From: Planctomycetota bacterium
GTDB lineage: Bacteria > Planctomycetota > Brocadiia > SM23-32 > JAKLEA01
Assembly (NCBI GenBank): GCA_022711755.1
Contig: JAKLEA010000023.1
Coordinates: forward strand, 1 to 64,000
Length of the DNA stretch: 64,000 nucleotides
Direction of reading: 5' to 3'
How positions within the stretch are numbered: the first letter of the stretch is position 1; each line of letters begins with the position of its first letter. The translations under genes and the position numbers were made by a program. The notes beneath the pieces were generated by a model. That model did not search any database. It was not told the DNA's origin and was given only the letters and a program-made list of their open reading frames with translations. Below, piece after piece: positions 1 to 8,680 of this stretch.

Positions 1-540
1 TTCATTGGTGGAGAGGAAGAGGGCGTTATTGGGCGCAAGACCCTTCGCAAGGCGAAGATTGTGGTGGCAGTTGAGATTTCCGGTCCCTTGCGCTCTCAAG
101 TGGGGCGGGTTCGCATACGGCATGTGGATGACTTTTCCGCGTCCAGCCTGGTTGGATTCGTGGAAGAGGCAGTGCGTCCCGGCAGCAGGATCATCACCGA
201 CGCCTGGACAGGATATGCCGCGTTGGAGCAGAAGGGATTCGTCCATGAGGTACACAACAAAGCGTCGGATAGGGACGATACCTTGCGGATGCTGGCTCAT
301 GCGCATCAGGTCGTCTCGCTGTTGAAGCGGTGGCTCATGGGCACGCACCAGGGAGCCGTGCGTCCGCAACAGCTTCAGCATTACCTGGATGAGTTCGTCT
401 TTCGCCACAATCGTCGCAAGTCCCGGCATGTAGGCAAGGTCTTTTACCGGATGCTCCAGGGCGCAGCCGCCACGGCTCCGACGCCCTACAAACGGTTGGT
501 AAGTCATGCTAACCCGGCTGATGTACAACCTATGGCATGA
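1..540 (+). CDS. IS1595-family transposase, 5'-truncated by the window edge
   Basis: The frame is open from base 1 and reads FIGGEEEG..., matching the segment just after the first catalytic Asp of IS1595/ISXO2-type DDE transposases, so the N-terminal half lies outside the window. The second catalytic Asp is visible in ITDAWTGY. The C-terminal block with GTHQGAV, YLDEFVFRHNRR and FYRML is typical of this family. The stop is TGA at 538-540. The last residues (NPADVQP) probably overlap the terminal inverted repeat, as is common in these elements, although the left end cannot be seen for comparison. I read it as an insertion sequence that landed in the gene whose tail follows at 541-702. The visible part has no frameshift, so it could be intact. 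Confidence 0.88.
   Translation, partial: FIGGEEEGVIGRKTLRKAKIVVAVEISGPLRSQVGRVRIRHVDDFSASSLVGFVEEAVRPGSRIITDAWTGYAALEQKGFVHEVHNKASDRDDTLRMLAHAHQVVSLLKRWLMGTHQGAVRPQQLQHYLDEFVFRHNRRKSRHVGKVFYRMLQGAAATAPTPYKRLVSHANPADVQPMA
1..540 (+). mobile_element. IS1595-type insertion sequence, right-hand part
   Basis: The element is inferred from the transposase gene that fills this interval. The right boundary probably falls close to the transposase stop, in the segment around 505-540 containing the CGGCTGATGTACAACC stretch, which is my guess for the terminal inverted repeat. The left repeat and the target-site duplication are outside the window, so the boundary is approximate. Confidence 0.55.
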
Positions 541-702
541 ACCTTACCAAAGTGGATAGCCAGATATCAGATTTTCGACAGGGACTTTTCCGGCAAGCCC
601 CGCCGGGAGTTCGATCTGAAGCCGACGCCGACTCAACCGGAGGCGACCGATGCGAAGACAAATGAACAGCCGGAGACTGGACAGCCGCCGGCGCCCGAAT
701 GA
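541..702 (+). pseudogene. C-terminal stub of a gene interrupted by the IS element
   Basis: Immediately after the transposase stop, the same frame stays open for 53 codons to TGA 700-702 without a start codon or ribosome binding site. It encodes a basic/aromatic stretch (RYQIFDRDFSGKPRREFDL) followed by a Pro/Thr/Glu/Gln-rich tail. This looks like the natural C-terminus of a protein, not random sequence, because a charged folded segment is followed by a low-complexity tail. I infer that the IS separated it from its 5' part. I do not recognise the family. The stretch could also be chance reading in high-GC DNA. Confidence 0.4.
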
Positions 703-749
703 CCGCCCGGTGGAGGTTTGGAGGGGTATGTTTATTCAAACAAGTGTCC

Positions 750-758
750 TGGTATGAT
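750..758 (+). promoter_or_regulatory. Possible extended -10 promoter for the 794 gene
   Basis: TGG followed directly by TATGAT forms an extended -10 (TGn-TATAAT-like) about 36 bases before the ATG at 794. The -35 region (TTTATT, near 731) is poor, which is usual for extended -10 promoters. Confidence 0.4.
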
Positions 759-793
759 ATATTCCGTCAGGCCAATCGCCTGTGGAGACGCGC

Positions 794-2416
794 ATGTTCA
801 GACAGATCATTCCCGTCCTGTTCCTGGTTGCCGCTCTTGCTGTCGAAGACGCAAGGGCGCAGGACGTCAAGCCGCAGCCGGACGACGTTCGCCTTGTCCT
901 TAAGAATGGGCAGAGTATGTACGGCCGCCTTGTGTCCCTGAACAAGCGTGAAATCCGCATCCAGTCACAGGGGACCGAGATTCCGATGCGGGCGGACGCC
1001 GTGGCCCGGATCGAGTTCGGCAAGCTTCAGCCGCAGCATGGGCCGGAACACGAGAAGGTCCTTGAGCAGGTCGAGGCCTTTTACATCCGCCTGCGCGAGA
1101 AACCGTCCGATTTCCTAGCTGATATATCCCGAAAACTTGATGAAGAGCAGGCGTTCAACCCCAAGTGGGAGTTGACGCCGCTGATATTCGCAATGGTCGG
1201 ACGATATGAACCGTCTTCCGCGGACTCCTTCATGAAAATGCTTCGTGAAAAGGCCGAATCCCACCCCCAGGCATGGAAAAACCGGATGATGTCCGTTTAT
1301 AGGACGGCCCTGCTCGCTGCGGCGGGGAAGAAGGGCGAGGCGGCTGAAGAACTTGGCAAATTCCGCGCAAGAACAGACCAGGCTCCGCCGGGGATGGAGC
1401 TTGCGGAGCGCGTTCTCGATCCCGATTATTACCGGGAGGCGGCGGAGCGGAAATTCGAGCTTGCGCGCGCTCTGGGCGTCATCCCGGACGCGCCGAATCC
1501 GGAGGCGGAGGCCAGGCCGCCCAAGCCGGGGCAATATGAGGAGCAGTTCTTCGTCCGCCTGCGGGAGAATCCGGCCGGGCTGGCCAATCAGTTGTTCGAC
1601 GCGCTGGATAATGAAACAGAATTCAGAAAATGGTGGGAATTCAGTCCCGTCCCCTTCGCTCTGGCGGGGCGCAGGCAACCGGACCTGGTGAATGAAATTC
1701 TGGAAGCGATCGAGGAACGTGCCGGGACCTGCGACGCGCCCTGGAAGAACCAGTTACTTGCGGTTTATCGCATCGCGCTTTTAACAGGGGCGGGCAGGCG
1801 CGAGGCGGCGGACGCCTCTTTCGAGGAACTCCGGCGCGCCCCGGGCCTTGACACGCGGATGCTCAGGCTTGCGGAGAAGGCAAGAACCCCGGAATTCGTG
1901 AATGAAATCGAGGACAGCAGACTGCTGATCTGGGAGTCCCTGAGGCAGATGCCCCGCTTCGAGGCTCCGTCCGGTCCGCAACCCGGCTTCGGACCCGGCA
2001 GGCTGCGCCGGGGACGCCTTCCCGACCGCCGCTCCCCTCCTTCGCAACCTGGGTCAGCGCCGCTGACAGCGTCAGCGCCGCTGACGGCGGCGAGAGCGGC
2101 GGCAAGGGAATACGCGGCGCAGACTCGCAAGGCGCTCAAGCCTGTTGAACTGGCGGGGGCGCTTGAACAACTCCGGAAAGCCTGCGCGGAAAAGCCCGAA
2201 ACCGCAAGCGGGGCGATTGAGGAGCTGCGTCTGGCTTCATCGCTGGCGTATGACGACAACCGGCAGAAGGCGTGCCTGCTGCTGGGCGAGATAGTGGCCG
2301 GGCGAGCGGCGGGAGGATCCCGGGAGGGCGACGAGCGGGAAAAGCGCCTCAGGGAAATCCTGAACAAGGATCCCCGGCTTGAAGAGGAAATGCGCGCGCT
2401 GCTCAAATTCCTTTGA
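794..2416 (+). CDS. Secreted protein with SH3-like N-terminus and two internal repeats, function unknown
   Basis: I chose ATG 794 over GTG 782 because GGAGA sits 7 bases upstream. A signal peptide is obvious (MFRQIIPVLFLVAALA, cleavage probably after DARA). Residues of about 30-75 (LVLKNGQSMYGRLVSLNKREIRIQ) resemble small SH3/Sm-like beta barrels found in secreted PVC proteins. Two repeats of about 115 residues follow, sharing FYIRLREKP/FFVRLRENP, PLIFAMVGR/PVPFALAGR, WKNRMMSVYRTALL/WKNQLLAVYRIALL and a closing Leu-Ala-Glu helix. Next come a Pro/Arg-rich linker, a direct repeat (SAPLTASAPLTA, about 2055-2090) and a C-terminal helical region rich in Lys/Glu. No catalytic motif is visible. A periplasmic scaffold or TPR-like binding role is only a guess. 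Confidence 0.75.
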   Translation: MFRQIIPVLFLVAALAVEDARAQDVKPQPDDVRLVLKNGQSMYGRLVSLNKREIRIQSQGTEIPMRADAVARIEFGKLQPQHGPEHEKVLEQVEAFYIRLREKPSDFLADISRKLDEEQAFNPKWELTPLIFAMVGRYEPSSADSFMKMLREKAESHPQAWKNRMMSVYRTALLAAAGKKGEAAEELGKFRARTDQAPPGMELAERVLDPDYYREAAERKFELARALGVIPDAPNPEAEARPPKPGQYEEQFFVRLRENPAGLANQLFDALDNETEFRKWWEFSPVPFALAGRRQPDLVNEILEAIEERAGTCDAPWKNQLLAVYRIALLTGAGRREAADASFEELRRAPGLDTRMLRLAEKARTPEFVNEIEDSRLLIWESLRQMPRFEAPSGPQPGFGPGRLRRGRLPDRRSPPSQPGSAPLTASAPLTAARAAAREYAAQTRKALKPVELAGALEQLRKACAEKPETASGAIEELRLASSLAYDDNRQKACLLLGEIVAGRAAGGSREGDEREKRLREILNKDPRLEEEMRALLKFL

Positions 2417-2512
2417 TATGACGCCCCGGCGGAATTATCATCTTCTTAGAGGGTTTGAACGCGACGTTCTGACGCGCACGTAAATAGAAGACGTCTGTCA
2501 GGAGGAGGAATT

Positions 2513-5500
2513 ATGAAGACGCTGTCGGTTTCCCTGTCCATCCTTGCCGCCATGTTCTTCGCGAGCGCAAATCTTTTTGCGGACAGGCTTGACGAAGAAC
2601 ACACGATGACAATGCAGTTCCAGACGCCACACACGCGCTGGGCCAATCCCTTCGCCAGAGGACCGGCGAGAATGCTCTTCTTCACCAACGGGCGCTCGAC
2701 TTTGCCGCGTGAGATCGTCGAGCTGAAGCAGCGCTTCGAGGTGGAGGCCGAGGCGGCCTTTCACATCCGCGTCGTTGACACGACGCTCGACCAGTGGCAC
2801 GGGGCCGAAGCCGGCGTGGAGCGCATTGACCGACTGCTCGGAATGAAGTTCGACTGTTACGTATTCTTCGGAGTGGCCCCGGCGCTCCTGACCGAACAGC
2901 AGCAGGCCCGCGTCCTCAAGGCAGTCAGGGAGGGGGGGGGCATTGTTCTGGCCGGGGCGGGGGACGACGCCGCGCTGAAGGATTCCAGCCGCGTTTCTCC
3001 GCTGCCTCCGTTCCTGGCGTCGGGCAGTCCGCTTGACGCGCTGCCGTTCTGCGCGGACGCGGGGAAGGAACTTCCCGCCGACCAGCGCACGGAGGCCGCC
3101 GTCACGGACCTGATGATCACCGCGCACAAGCTGGGGGAGGGCCGCGCGGTGAAGCTGCCCATGCGCCCGCAACTGCCCTACCAGGTCGGCTGGGACGTTC
3201 AATACGAATACTGGCAACAACTTTTCGGCAAGGCCATCCTCTGGGCCGCCGGCAAGACGCCCGACGTCGAGCTTGCGCTGAGCCTTGAAAAGAAGTCCTT
3301 CGCATGGGAGGAGATCCCCGGCCAGGCCAGTCAGGTGAAACTCGCATGGAAAGTCGCCAATCCGGAGGCCGGCATCAACGAGCTTGTCTTTGAGGCCTCG
3401 GTTAGAAGCTTCACCGGGGAAATCGTCCCACTAGGCAAGGCGACAGCCGCCGTCGCGCCCGCCGCGGAGCCTGCGCCGGCGGAGTGGCGTCTGCCGGAGC
3501 TTCCCGCGGGGGCGCACTTCGTTGACGTCAGGGCGACAAGCCGTCGCGGGGTCGAGGCGTTCGCCAGCGCGGGTTTCGCGGTGACCGTTCCGCGCAGGAT
3601 CGCGGCAATCGAACTGCTGGAGCCTTACAGCGAGGTCGGCGGCGCCTGCTCCGGAACCGTGAAGCTTGAAGGCGCTGAGGCGGTGGCGACGGAACGCGTT
3701 CAGGTCAGGGTCTGCGACTGGCGCAATCGCATTCTCGTTCAGGCGGACTTCAAGCCGACCTCCTCGGAAGTCGTCTTCAACTTTACAGTGCGCGACTGGT
3801 GGCCGATGCTTGCCCGTGTCGAGGCGGTGGTATTGAACGCCGGGCGCGAGGTGACCCGCTCAAGCGTCCTGTTTAACGTCGCGAAGCGCAACCGGGGGCA
3901 GTTCAACTTCCTGATCTGGGATTATCCGCGGGACACGCTTAGCATCTACGCCGAGCAAAGCATGGCGCAGCTTGGCACGACCCTCCAGCTCGGTCAGGGG
4001 ACTCCTCCCCCGGAGGCGGCGGCGATGGGAATCGCCTGCGTGCCGTATACGACACGCATACTAGCGCCGCTGAATGAGAAGTTCGAGATGCAGCCGGTCT
4101 GCTGGAGCGATCAGCGAGCCGCGCGCGATTACGTGAAAGGTATCGTTGATAATCAGGCCGGTCCGCGCCGGCACGGCGTCTTCGCCTATTCGCTGGGAGA
4201 TGAGACGGTCACACGCGGAGCGTGCCTGTCTTTCGACTGTCTGGACGCTTACCGCGAATACCTCAAGCAGGAATACGGGACGATTGACGCGCTCAACAAG
4301 TCCTGGAATGCCAAATACGCGGACTGGAAAGAAATTGACATGCCGGAGGGCGATAACGACGCCAAGGCGGCAAAAGACGCCAAAAATTACGCCCAGTGGT
4401 ACGACCGCCAGGCGTTCAAGTGCGCCAATTTCGTGCAGTTCTGCGGAAGGTTCAAGGCAGCGTTCAAGAAGCTCGATTCCGAAGCCCGGACGGGCTTCGA
4501 GGGCGCGGGGCGGCTATGCGACGGCGACGACTTCGACCTTATCGCTCGAAACAACGATTTCTGGACGACGTATCCCGGCCCGGGCGACGAGATCATTCGC
4601 TCTATTGCGCCGCGCGATTTTCCGCGCTCCAACTGGATGGGCTACGTCAAGGACGAAAACGAGCTTATCCGGCAGTACTGGCGCATGGTCACGCGCGGGT
4701 GCGACGCCGTCTGGTGGTGGAGGTGGGATAACGTGGGGCGCTTCATCGGCTTCCTGCATCCCGACCTCGGCCCGTATCCGCAGATTCGAAAACTGGTTGA
4801 CGAAACTGAGGTCGTGCGCAACGGCCTCGGCTCGCTGCTCATAAGAAGCCGGATGCAGGACGACGGGATCGTGATGCTCTACTCGCATCCGTCCGTCTAC
4901 GCCGCGGGCCTTGAGAACGGGCCGTCCTTCGGGATGATCGAGAAAACGCACGAGACATGGCACAGGATGCTGCGCGACGCCGGGCTTCAGTTCCGCTATG
5001 TAACGGATCGGGCCCTTCGCCTGGGCGAGTTCAAGCCGGACGGCGTCCGGATGATGATCCTCTCCCGCGCCGAGGCGATAGGGCCGAAGGAAGCCGAAGT
5101 AATACGCAACTTTGTCCGTGAAGGCGGCGTTCTCGTGGCGGACGTCCGGCCCGGAGTTTACGACGGACATTGCAAGCCGCTGGCATCCGGGCATCTGGAC
5201 GACGTCTTCGGCATCCGCAGAACCGGCGCGGCAGACGCAATGGCCGGCGCGGCAGTAATATCGTCGGACGTGACGGGAGAGACCATGACGATCGAGGGCG
5301 TCGAGGTTGACCCCTGCGTCGAACCTGTCGGCGCGCAGTCGCTCGGTTCCTGCAAGGGCAAGCGCGTGCTGATGGTCAACCAGTTCGGCTCCGGCATGGC
5401 GATCCTGCTGAACTTCCGGTTCGACGAGTTCGTCCCGCTGATACTCAAGGGAGAGCCGAACGCCGCGCAGCGCCTTGTATCCGCGTTCTTCGGCGTCGCG

Positions 5501-6049
5501 GGGCTTTATCCGGCAATCGGCGTCGCGCGAACCGACGACAACCCGCTCCGGAACGTCGAGGTCACGCGATGGAAAAACGGCGACATTGACATCGTCTCCT
5601 TCTTCAACGAGAACCCGGATGAGATCGAGGTGTCCGTTCGCCCGCCTCAGAGGGCGTACGTCGGCGACCTGCGCCGCTCAATGGAGATCGGACAGTGCTC
5701 TGAGTTCATCGCCACATTGCCGGGCAGGCGGGCGACGTTCTACGCCTTCTCAAAGACCCCGTTCATCCAGCCCAAGCTTGACCTTCCGCAGGAGGTTATC
5801 AGCCGCGGACAACAGCTTACCATCAACGTAAGCTACCCTGACGCGCAGGGGTTTCATGCCGCCATGGTTCGCGTGTATCACCCGGACAAGACGCTCGCGG
5901 AATGGCACAACAACGTGATGATCACCGACAAGGGGAACGCCATCTGCACCATCCCCATCGCATACAATGATCCGGCGGGGCAATGGGCCGTGAAGGTCGT
6001 TGACCTTTATTCCAGCCGCGCCACTCGCGTGTTCTTCGACGTGAAATGA
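2513..6049 (+). CDS. Secreted GH42-like glycoside hydrolase (beta-galactosidase-like), 1178 aa
   Basis: The start has a very strong Shine-Dalgarno (AGGAGGAGG, 4 bases from ATG) and a signal peptide (MKTLSVSLSILAAMFFASA). Residues of about 95-235 form a GATase-like segment (YVFFGVAPALLTEQQQ, GGGIVLAGAG). The central part has the GH42/GH-A look: SLGDE near residue 560 is a possible acid/base, EYGTIDALNKSWNAKYADW is typical GH42 wording, and FEGAG near 663 is a possible nucleophile region. WWWRWDNVGR lines the active-site side. Residues of about 843-885 (MILSRAEAIGPKEAEVIRNFV..GGVLVADVR) resemble the GH42 trimerisation/GATase domain. The C-terminus is a beta-sandwich (SRGQQLTINVSY). Substrate is unknown and the catalytic glutamates are not certain. 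The stop codon overlaps the ruvC start (ATGA). Confidence 0.75.
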   Translation: MKTLSVSLSILAAMFFASANLFADRLDEEHTMTMQFQTPHTRWANPFARGPARMLFFTNGRSTLPREIVELKQRFEVEAEAAFHIRVVDTTLDQWHGAEAGVERIDRLLGMKFDCYVFFGVAPALLTEQQQARVLKAVREGGGIVLAGAGDDAALKDSSRVSPLPPFLASGSPLDALPFCADAGKELPADQRTEAAVTDLMITAHKLGEGRAVKLPMRPQLPYQVGWDVQYEYWQQLFGKAILWAAGKTPDVELALSLEKKSFAWEEIPGQASQVKLAWKVANPEAGINELVFEASVRSFTGEIVPLGKATAAVAPAAEPAPAEWRLPELPAGAHFVDVRATSRRGVEAFASAGFAVTVPRRIAAIELLEPYSEVGGACSGTVKLEGAEAVATERVQVRVCDWRNRILVQADFKPTSSEVVFNFTVRDWWPMLARVEAVVLNAGREVTRSSVLFNVAKRNRGQFNFLIWDYPRDTLSIYAEQSMAQLGTTLQLGQGTPPPEAAAMGIACVPYTTRILAPLNEKFEMQPVCWSDQRAARDYVKGIVDNQAGPRRHGVFAYSLGDETVTRGACLSFDCLDAYREYLKQEYGTIDALNKSWNAKYADWKEIDMPEGDNDAKAAKDAKNYAQWYDRQAFKCANFVQFCGRFKAAFKKLDSEARTGFEGAGRLCDGDDFDLIARNNDFWTTYPGPGDEIIRSIAPRDFPRSNWMGYVKDENELIRQYWRMVTRGCDAVWWWRWDNVGRFIGFLHPDLGPYPQIRKLVDETEVVRNGLGSLLIRSRMQDDGIVMLYSHPSVYAAGLENGPSFGMIEKTHETWHRMLRDAGLQFRYVTDRALRLGEFKPDGVRMMILSRAEAIGPKEAEVIRNFVREGGVLVADVRPGVYDGHCKPLASGHLDDVFGIRRTGAADAMAGAAVISSDVTGETMTIEGVEVDPCVEPVGAQSLGSCKGKRVLMVNQFGSGMAILLNFRFDEFVPLILKGEPNAAQRLVSAFFGVAGLYPAIGVARTDDNPLRNVEVTRWKNGDIDIVSFFNENPDEIEVSVRPPQRAYVGDLRRSMEIGQCSEFIATLPGRRATFYAFSKTPFIQPKLDLPQEVISRGQQLTINVSYPDAQGFHAAMVRVYHPDKTLAEWHNNVMITDKGNAICTIPIAYNDPAGQWAVKVVDLYSSRATRVFFDVK

Positions 6050-6639
6050 CGGGGCGGGCGGAGGCGCGCGTGGCGCCGGAATCTGAAACCATCGTGATGG
6101 GAATTGACCCCGGCTCGCGCGTGGCCGGATACGGCGTTCTGCGCAAGATGCGGCGCGGGATCGAGACCGTAGCGTTCGGCGTCGTCACCGCTAAGGGCAA
6201 CGACCGGGGGCGGCGGCTGAAGTCCATTTTCGACGGGCTTCAGGCCGTTATCGCCGAGCGCCGACCGGACTGCATTTCCATCGAGGAGACGTTCTACGGC
6301 AAGAACGTGAAGGCGGCGATCATGATGGGCGAGGCGCGCGGAGTGGCCGTGCTGACCGCCGCGCTAAACAACGTGCCCGTCGTCGAATACTCCCCCCGCG
6401 AGGTCAAGAAGGCAGTCGTCGGCATGGGGAGCGCGCACAAGGAGCAGGTGCAGCAGATGATGAAGAGCCTGCTGCGGCTTGACGCGATCCCCGAGCCGGA
6501 AGACGCCGCTGACGCCCTTGCGCTTGCGTTCTGCCACTGCAACAGGCTGGCGTTCGAGGAAAAGATTGCCGGAAGCCGCAACCCGATCCGGATATATCGT
6601 TCCATACCTCCCCCCTCAGATAAATCAGGCGAAAAATGA
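6046..6639 (+). CDS. ruvC: Crossover junction endodeoxyribonuclease RuvC
   Basis: RuvC cuts Holliday junctions as part of RuvABC. The four acidic residues of the RNase H-like active site can be placed: D21 (GIDPGSR), E80 (SIEETFY), D153 and D156 (EDAADALALAFCH). The lysine-rich KNVKAAIMMGEARG, the YSPREVKKAVVG segment and GSAHKEQV match the family. The protein has 197 residues against about 170 normally; the extra length is a 15-residue N-terminal lead-in created by using ATG 6046, which overlaps the previous stop (ATGA). An internal ATG at 6097 would give the usual length but has no ribosome binding site. ruvA and ruvB are not in the window. It is sandwiched between metabolic genes with 4-base overlaps at both ends. 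Confidence 0.95.
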   Translation: MTGRAEARVAPESETIVMGIDPGSRVAGYGVLRKMRRGIETVAFGVVTAKGNDRGRRLKSIFDGLQAVIAERRPDCISIEETFYGKNVKAAIMMGEARGVAVLTAALNNVPVVEYSPREVKKAVVGMGSAHKEQVQQMMKSLLRLDAIPEPEDAADALALAFCHCNRLAFEEKIAGSRNPIRIYRSIPPPSDKSGEK

Positions 6640-7658
6640 GCGTGATGACCACCCGCGAGCGATTCCAGGCCGTGATGAACTTCCGCCCCTTCGACCGTCT
6701 TCCCATCCTCGAATGGGCGACATGGTGGACCCAGACGATTGATCGCTGGCATACTGAGGGCCTCCCGCCGGAGGTTAAGGATCGCTATGACATCTGCCGC
6801 TACTTCGGGCAGGACGTCTACGTCCAGATGGGCGTTCCCGTCAAGGGGCCGGGCCTGCCCGCCCCATCACATCACGGCGCGGGAATCATAGAGGATATGG
6901 ACGATTACCAGCGCCTGCGAGAATGCCTTTACCCCTGGCCGGCGATTGACCGGGAGGCGTGGCGGCGCGTCTCGGAGAAACAGGAAAGCGGCGAGATCGC
7001 CATGTGGTTCACGATCGAGGGCTTCTTCTGGTACCCCCGCACGCTGCTGGGGATCGAGCCGCACCTCTACGCCTTTTATGACAAGCCGGAGTTGATGCAT
7101 CGCATGAACTCCGACCTGGCGGATCACATGCTGAAATGTTTCGAGGAAATACTTTCCGTCTGCGCGCCGGACTTCATGAGCTTCGCCGAGGACATGAGCT
7201 ACAACCACGGCCCGATGCTTTCCCGGGAGCTTTTCGACGAGTTCATGATGCCGTATTATAAAAGAATACTTCCGCCCCTGAAGGAGCGCGGCGTGATTTG
7301 CCTGATTGATTCCGACGGCGACGTTACGGTCCCCGCTTGCTGGTTCGAGGAGGCCGGACTTGACGGCATCTTCCCGTTGGAGAGGCAGGCAGGCGTTGAT
7401 GTGGCGCGCCTACGGCGGGAGCACCCGAAGATGCGCTTCATGGGGGCTTTCGACAAAATGACAATGAACCGGGGCGAGGCGGCGATGCGCGCAGAATTCG
7501 AGCGCCTGCTGCCGACGGCTGCGCGCGGCGGCCTGCTCGTAAGCTGCGATCACCAGACCCCGCCGGGAGTCTCAATCGAAGACTATCGTCTTTATCTGCG
7601 CCTTTTCGCGGAATACGCGGAGAAGGCCGGGCGCATGAGCCGTGGAGAACGATTGTAA
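6636..7658 (+). CDS. Uroporphyrinogen decarboxylase (URO-D)-fold protein, methyltransferase-like paralogue
   Basis: The opening MTTRERFQAVMNFRPFDRLPILEW is the hallmark of the URO-D/MtaA/CmuA-like superfamily, and the ending LVSCDHQTPPGVSIEDYRLYLRL also matches. Other family wording includes MSFAEDMSYNHGPMLSRELFDEFMMPYYKRI, FPLERQAGVDVARLRREHP and FMGAFDKMTM. It lacks the N-terminal porphyrin-binding wording of HemE (such as PVWxMRQAGR), so heme synthesis is unlikely. Related proteins act on methylated or corrinoid-linked substrates, or are uncharacterised members that are abundant in Lentisphaerota, Planctomycetota and Hydrogenedentota. The ATG overlaps the ruvC stop (ATGA), so it is translationally coupled. 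The actual substrate cannot be read from the sequence. Confidence 0.82.
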   Translation: MSVMTTRERFQAVMNFRPFDRLPILEWATWWTQTIDRWHTEGLPPEVKDRYDICRYFGQDVYVQMGVPVKGPGLPAPSHHGAGIIEDMDDYQRLRECLYPWPAIDREAWRRVSEKQESGEIAMWFTIEGFFWYPRTLLGIEPHLYAFYDKPELMHRMNSDLADHMLKCFEEILSVCAPDFMSFAEDMSYNHGPMLSRELFDEFMMPYYKRILPPLKERGVICLIDSDGDVTVPACWFEEAGLDGIFPLERQAGVDVARLRREHPKMRFMGAFDKMTMNRGEAAMRAEFERLLPTAARGGLLVSCDHQTPPGVSIEDYRLYLRLFAEYAEKAGRMSRGERL

Positions 7659-7676
7659 TTCCGATCGCGCTGACGC

Positions 7677-8618
7677 CTATTCCATCAGCGCCCTGACGTG
7701 CGCCTCCGCAGCCAGCGCAAGCCCCTCAAGGTAATACCCGCCCTCCAGCGTCGAGACCAGCCGCCCGCCGCAGCAGTCGGCGGCGATCTTTTTCACGATG
7801 CGCGTCATCTCCGCGAAACCTGCGTCAGTCACCTGCATCCGGCCCAGCAGGTCGTCCTCCCGCGCATCGAATCCTGCCGAGATCAGAACAATGTCCGGAT
7901 GGAACTCCTTCGCCGCGGGGACCAGACGCTCATTGAACGCCTTCAGACACTCCGCGTCGCCGGCGCCTGCGCGCATCGGGCAGTTGATGGTGAATCCGAC
8001 GCCCTTTCCTGTGCCGCGCTCGTCCGCGGCGCCGCTGCCCGGATAAAACGGATAAAGGTGCGTGCTGAAGTAGATGACCGTGGGATCGTCATAGAACGCC
8101 GCCTGTGTACCGTTCCCGTGATGAACGTCCCAGTCAATGATCAGTACGCGGGAGAGCGAGTGCTTCTTCTGCGCGTAGCGGGCGGCGATGGCGACGTTGT
8201 TGAAATAGCAGAACCCCATCGCGCGATTTCTGAGAGCGTGATGCCCCGGGGGGCGCACGGCGCAAAAGGCGTTCTTCACGTCGCCGGCGACGACGGCGTC
8301 AACCGCCGAGAGCATCGCCCCCGCCGCCCTTACGGCTGCGGCATATGTCATTGGAGACACGGGACAATCCATCGTGTCAACATGGCCGTCGCCATCCTCG
8401 CAGGCGGCCTTCACGCGCTCGATGTAGTCCGCGTCATGGATCGTCTCAATCCATTCCTGTTCCGCATCGCGGGTGTTAATTGTTTGAAGCTGCCGCAGCA
8501 GGTCCTTCTTTTTGAGATTCTCGACGATGGCCGTCAGGCGTTCCGGTCTCTCGGGATGGCCCGCGCCGGTCTTGTGCTTCAGAAAAATCTCGTCATAGAC
8601 AAATCCCGTTTTCGCCAA
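7677..8618 (-). CDS. Histone deacetylase superfamily (AcuC-like) amidohydrolase
   Basis: The protein has 313 residues and the full zinc-deacetylase signature: HPERPERL near the N-terminus, RPPGHHA (catalytic His pair), GFCYFNNVAIAA, DWDVHHGNGT (zinc Asp and His), STHLYPFYPGSG and GFDAREDD (second zinc Asp), ending with the glycine-rich LEGGYYLEGL (catalytic Tyr position). Bacterial members remove acetyl groups from acetyl-CoA synthetase, polyamines or other small amides. The start is TTG 8618, supported by a strong GGAGGAG five bases upstream; there is no better ATG. It ends 18 bases from the convergent URO-D-like gene, with no clear terminator between them. It may be the last gene of the operon that begins at 10650. 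Confidence 0.92.
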   Translation of the reverse strand: MAKTGFVYDEIFLKHKTGAGHPERPERLTAIVENLKKKDLLRQLQTINTRDAEQEWIETIHDADYIERVKAACEDGDGHVDTMDCPVSPMTYAAAVRAAGAMLSAVDAVVAGDVKNAFCAVRPPGHHALRNRAMGFCYFNNVAIAARYAQKKHSLSRVLIIDWDVHHGNGTQAAFYDDPTVIYFSTHLYPFYPGSGAADERGTGKGVGFTINCPMRAGAGDAECLKAFNERLVPAAKEFHPDIVLISAGFDAREDDLLGRMQVTDAGFAEMTRIVKKIAADCCGGRLVSTLEGGYYLEGLALAAEAHVRALME

Positions 8619-8680
8619 CTTCTCTCCTCCGTCTTGATGTTATTTCGCAAAGTCGGGGCGCTGATGCGGCGCTTCACGCG

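Noticed and set aside
6636..7658. Annotation as HemE, uroporphyrinogen decarboxylase
   Set aside because: The N-terminal HemE active-site wording is absent and no other heme gene is near; it fits the divergent URO-D-like group.
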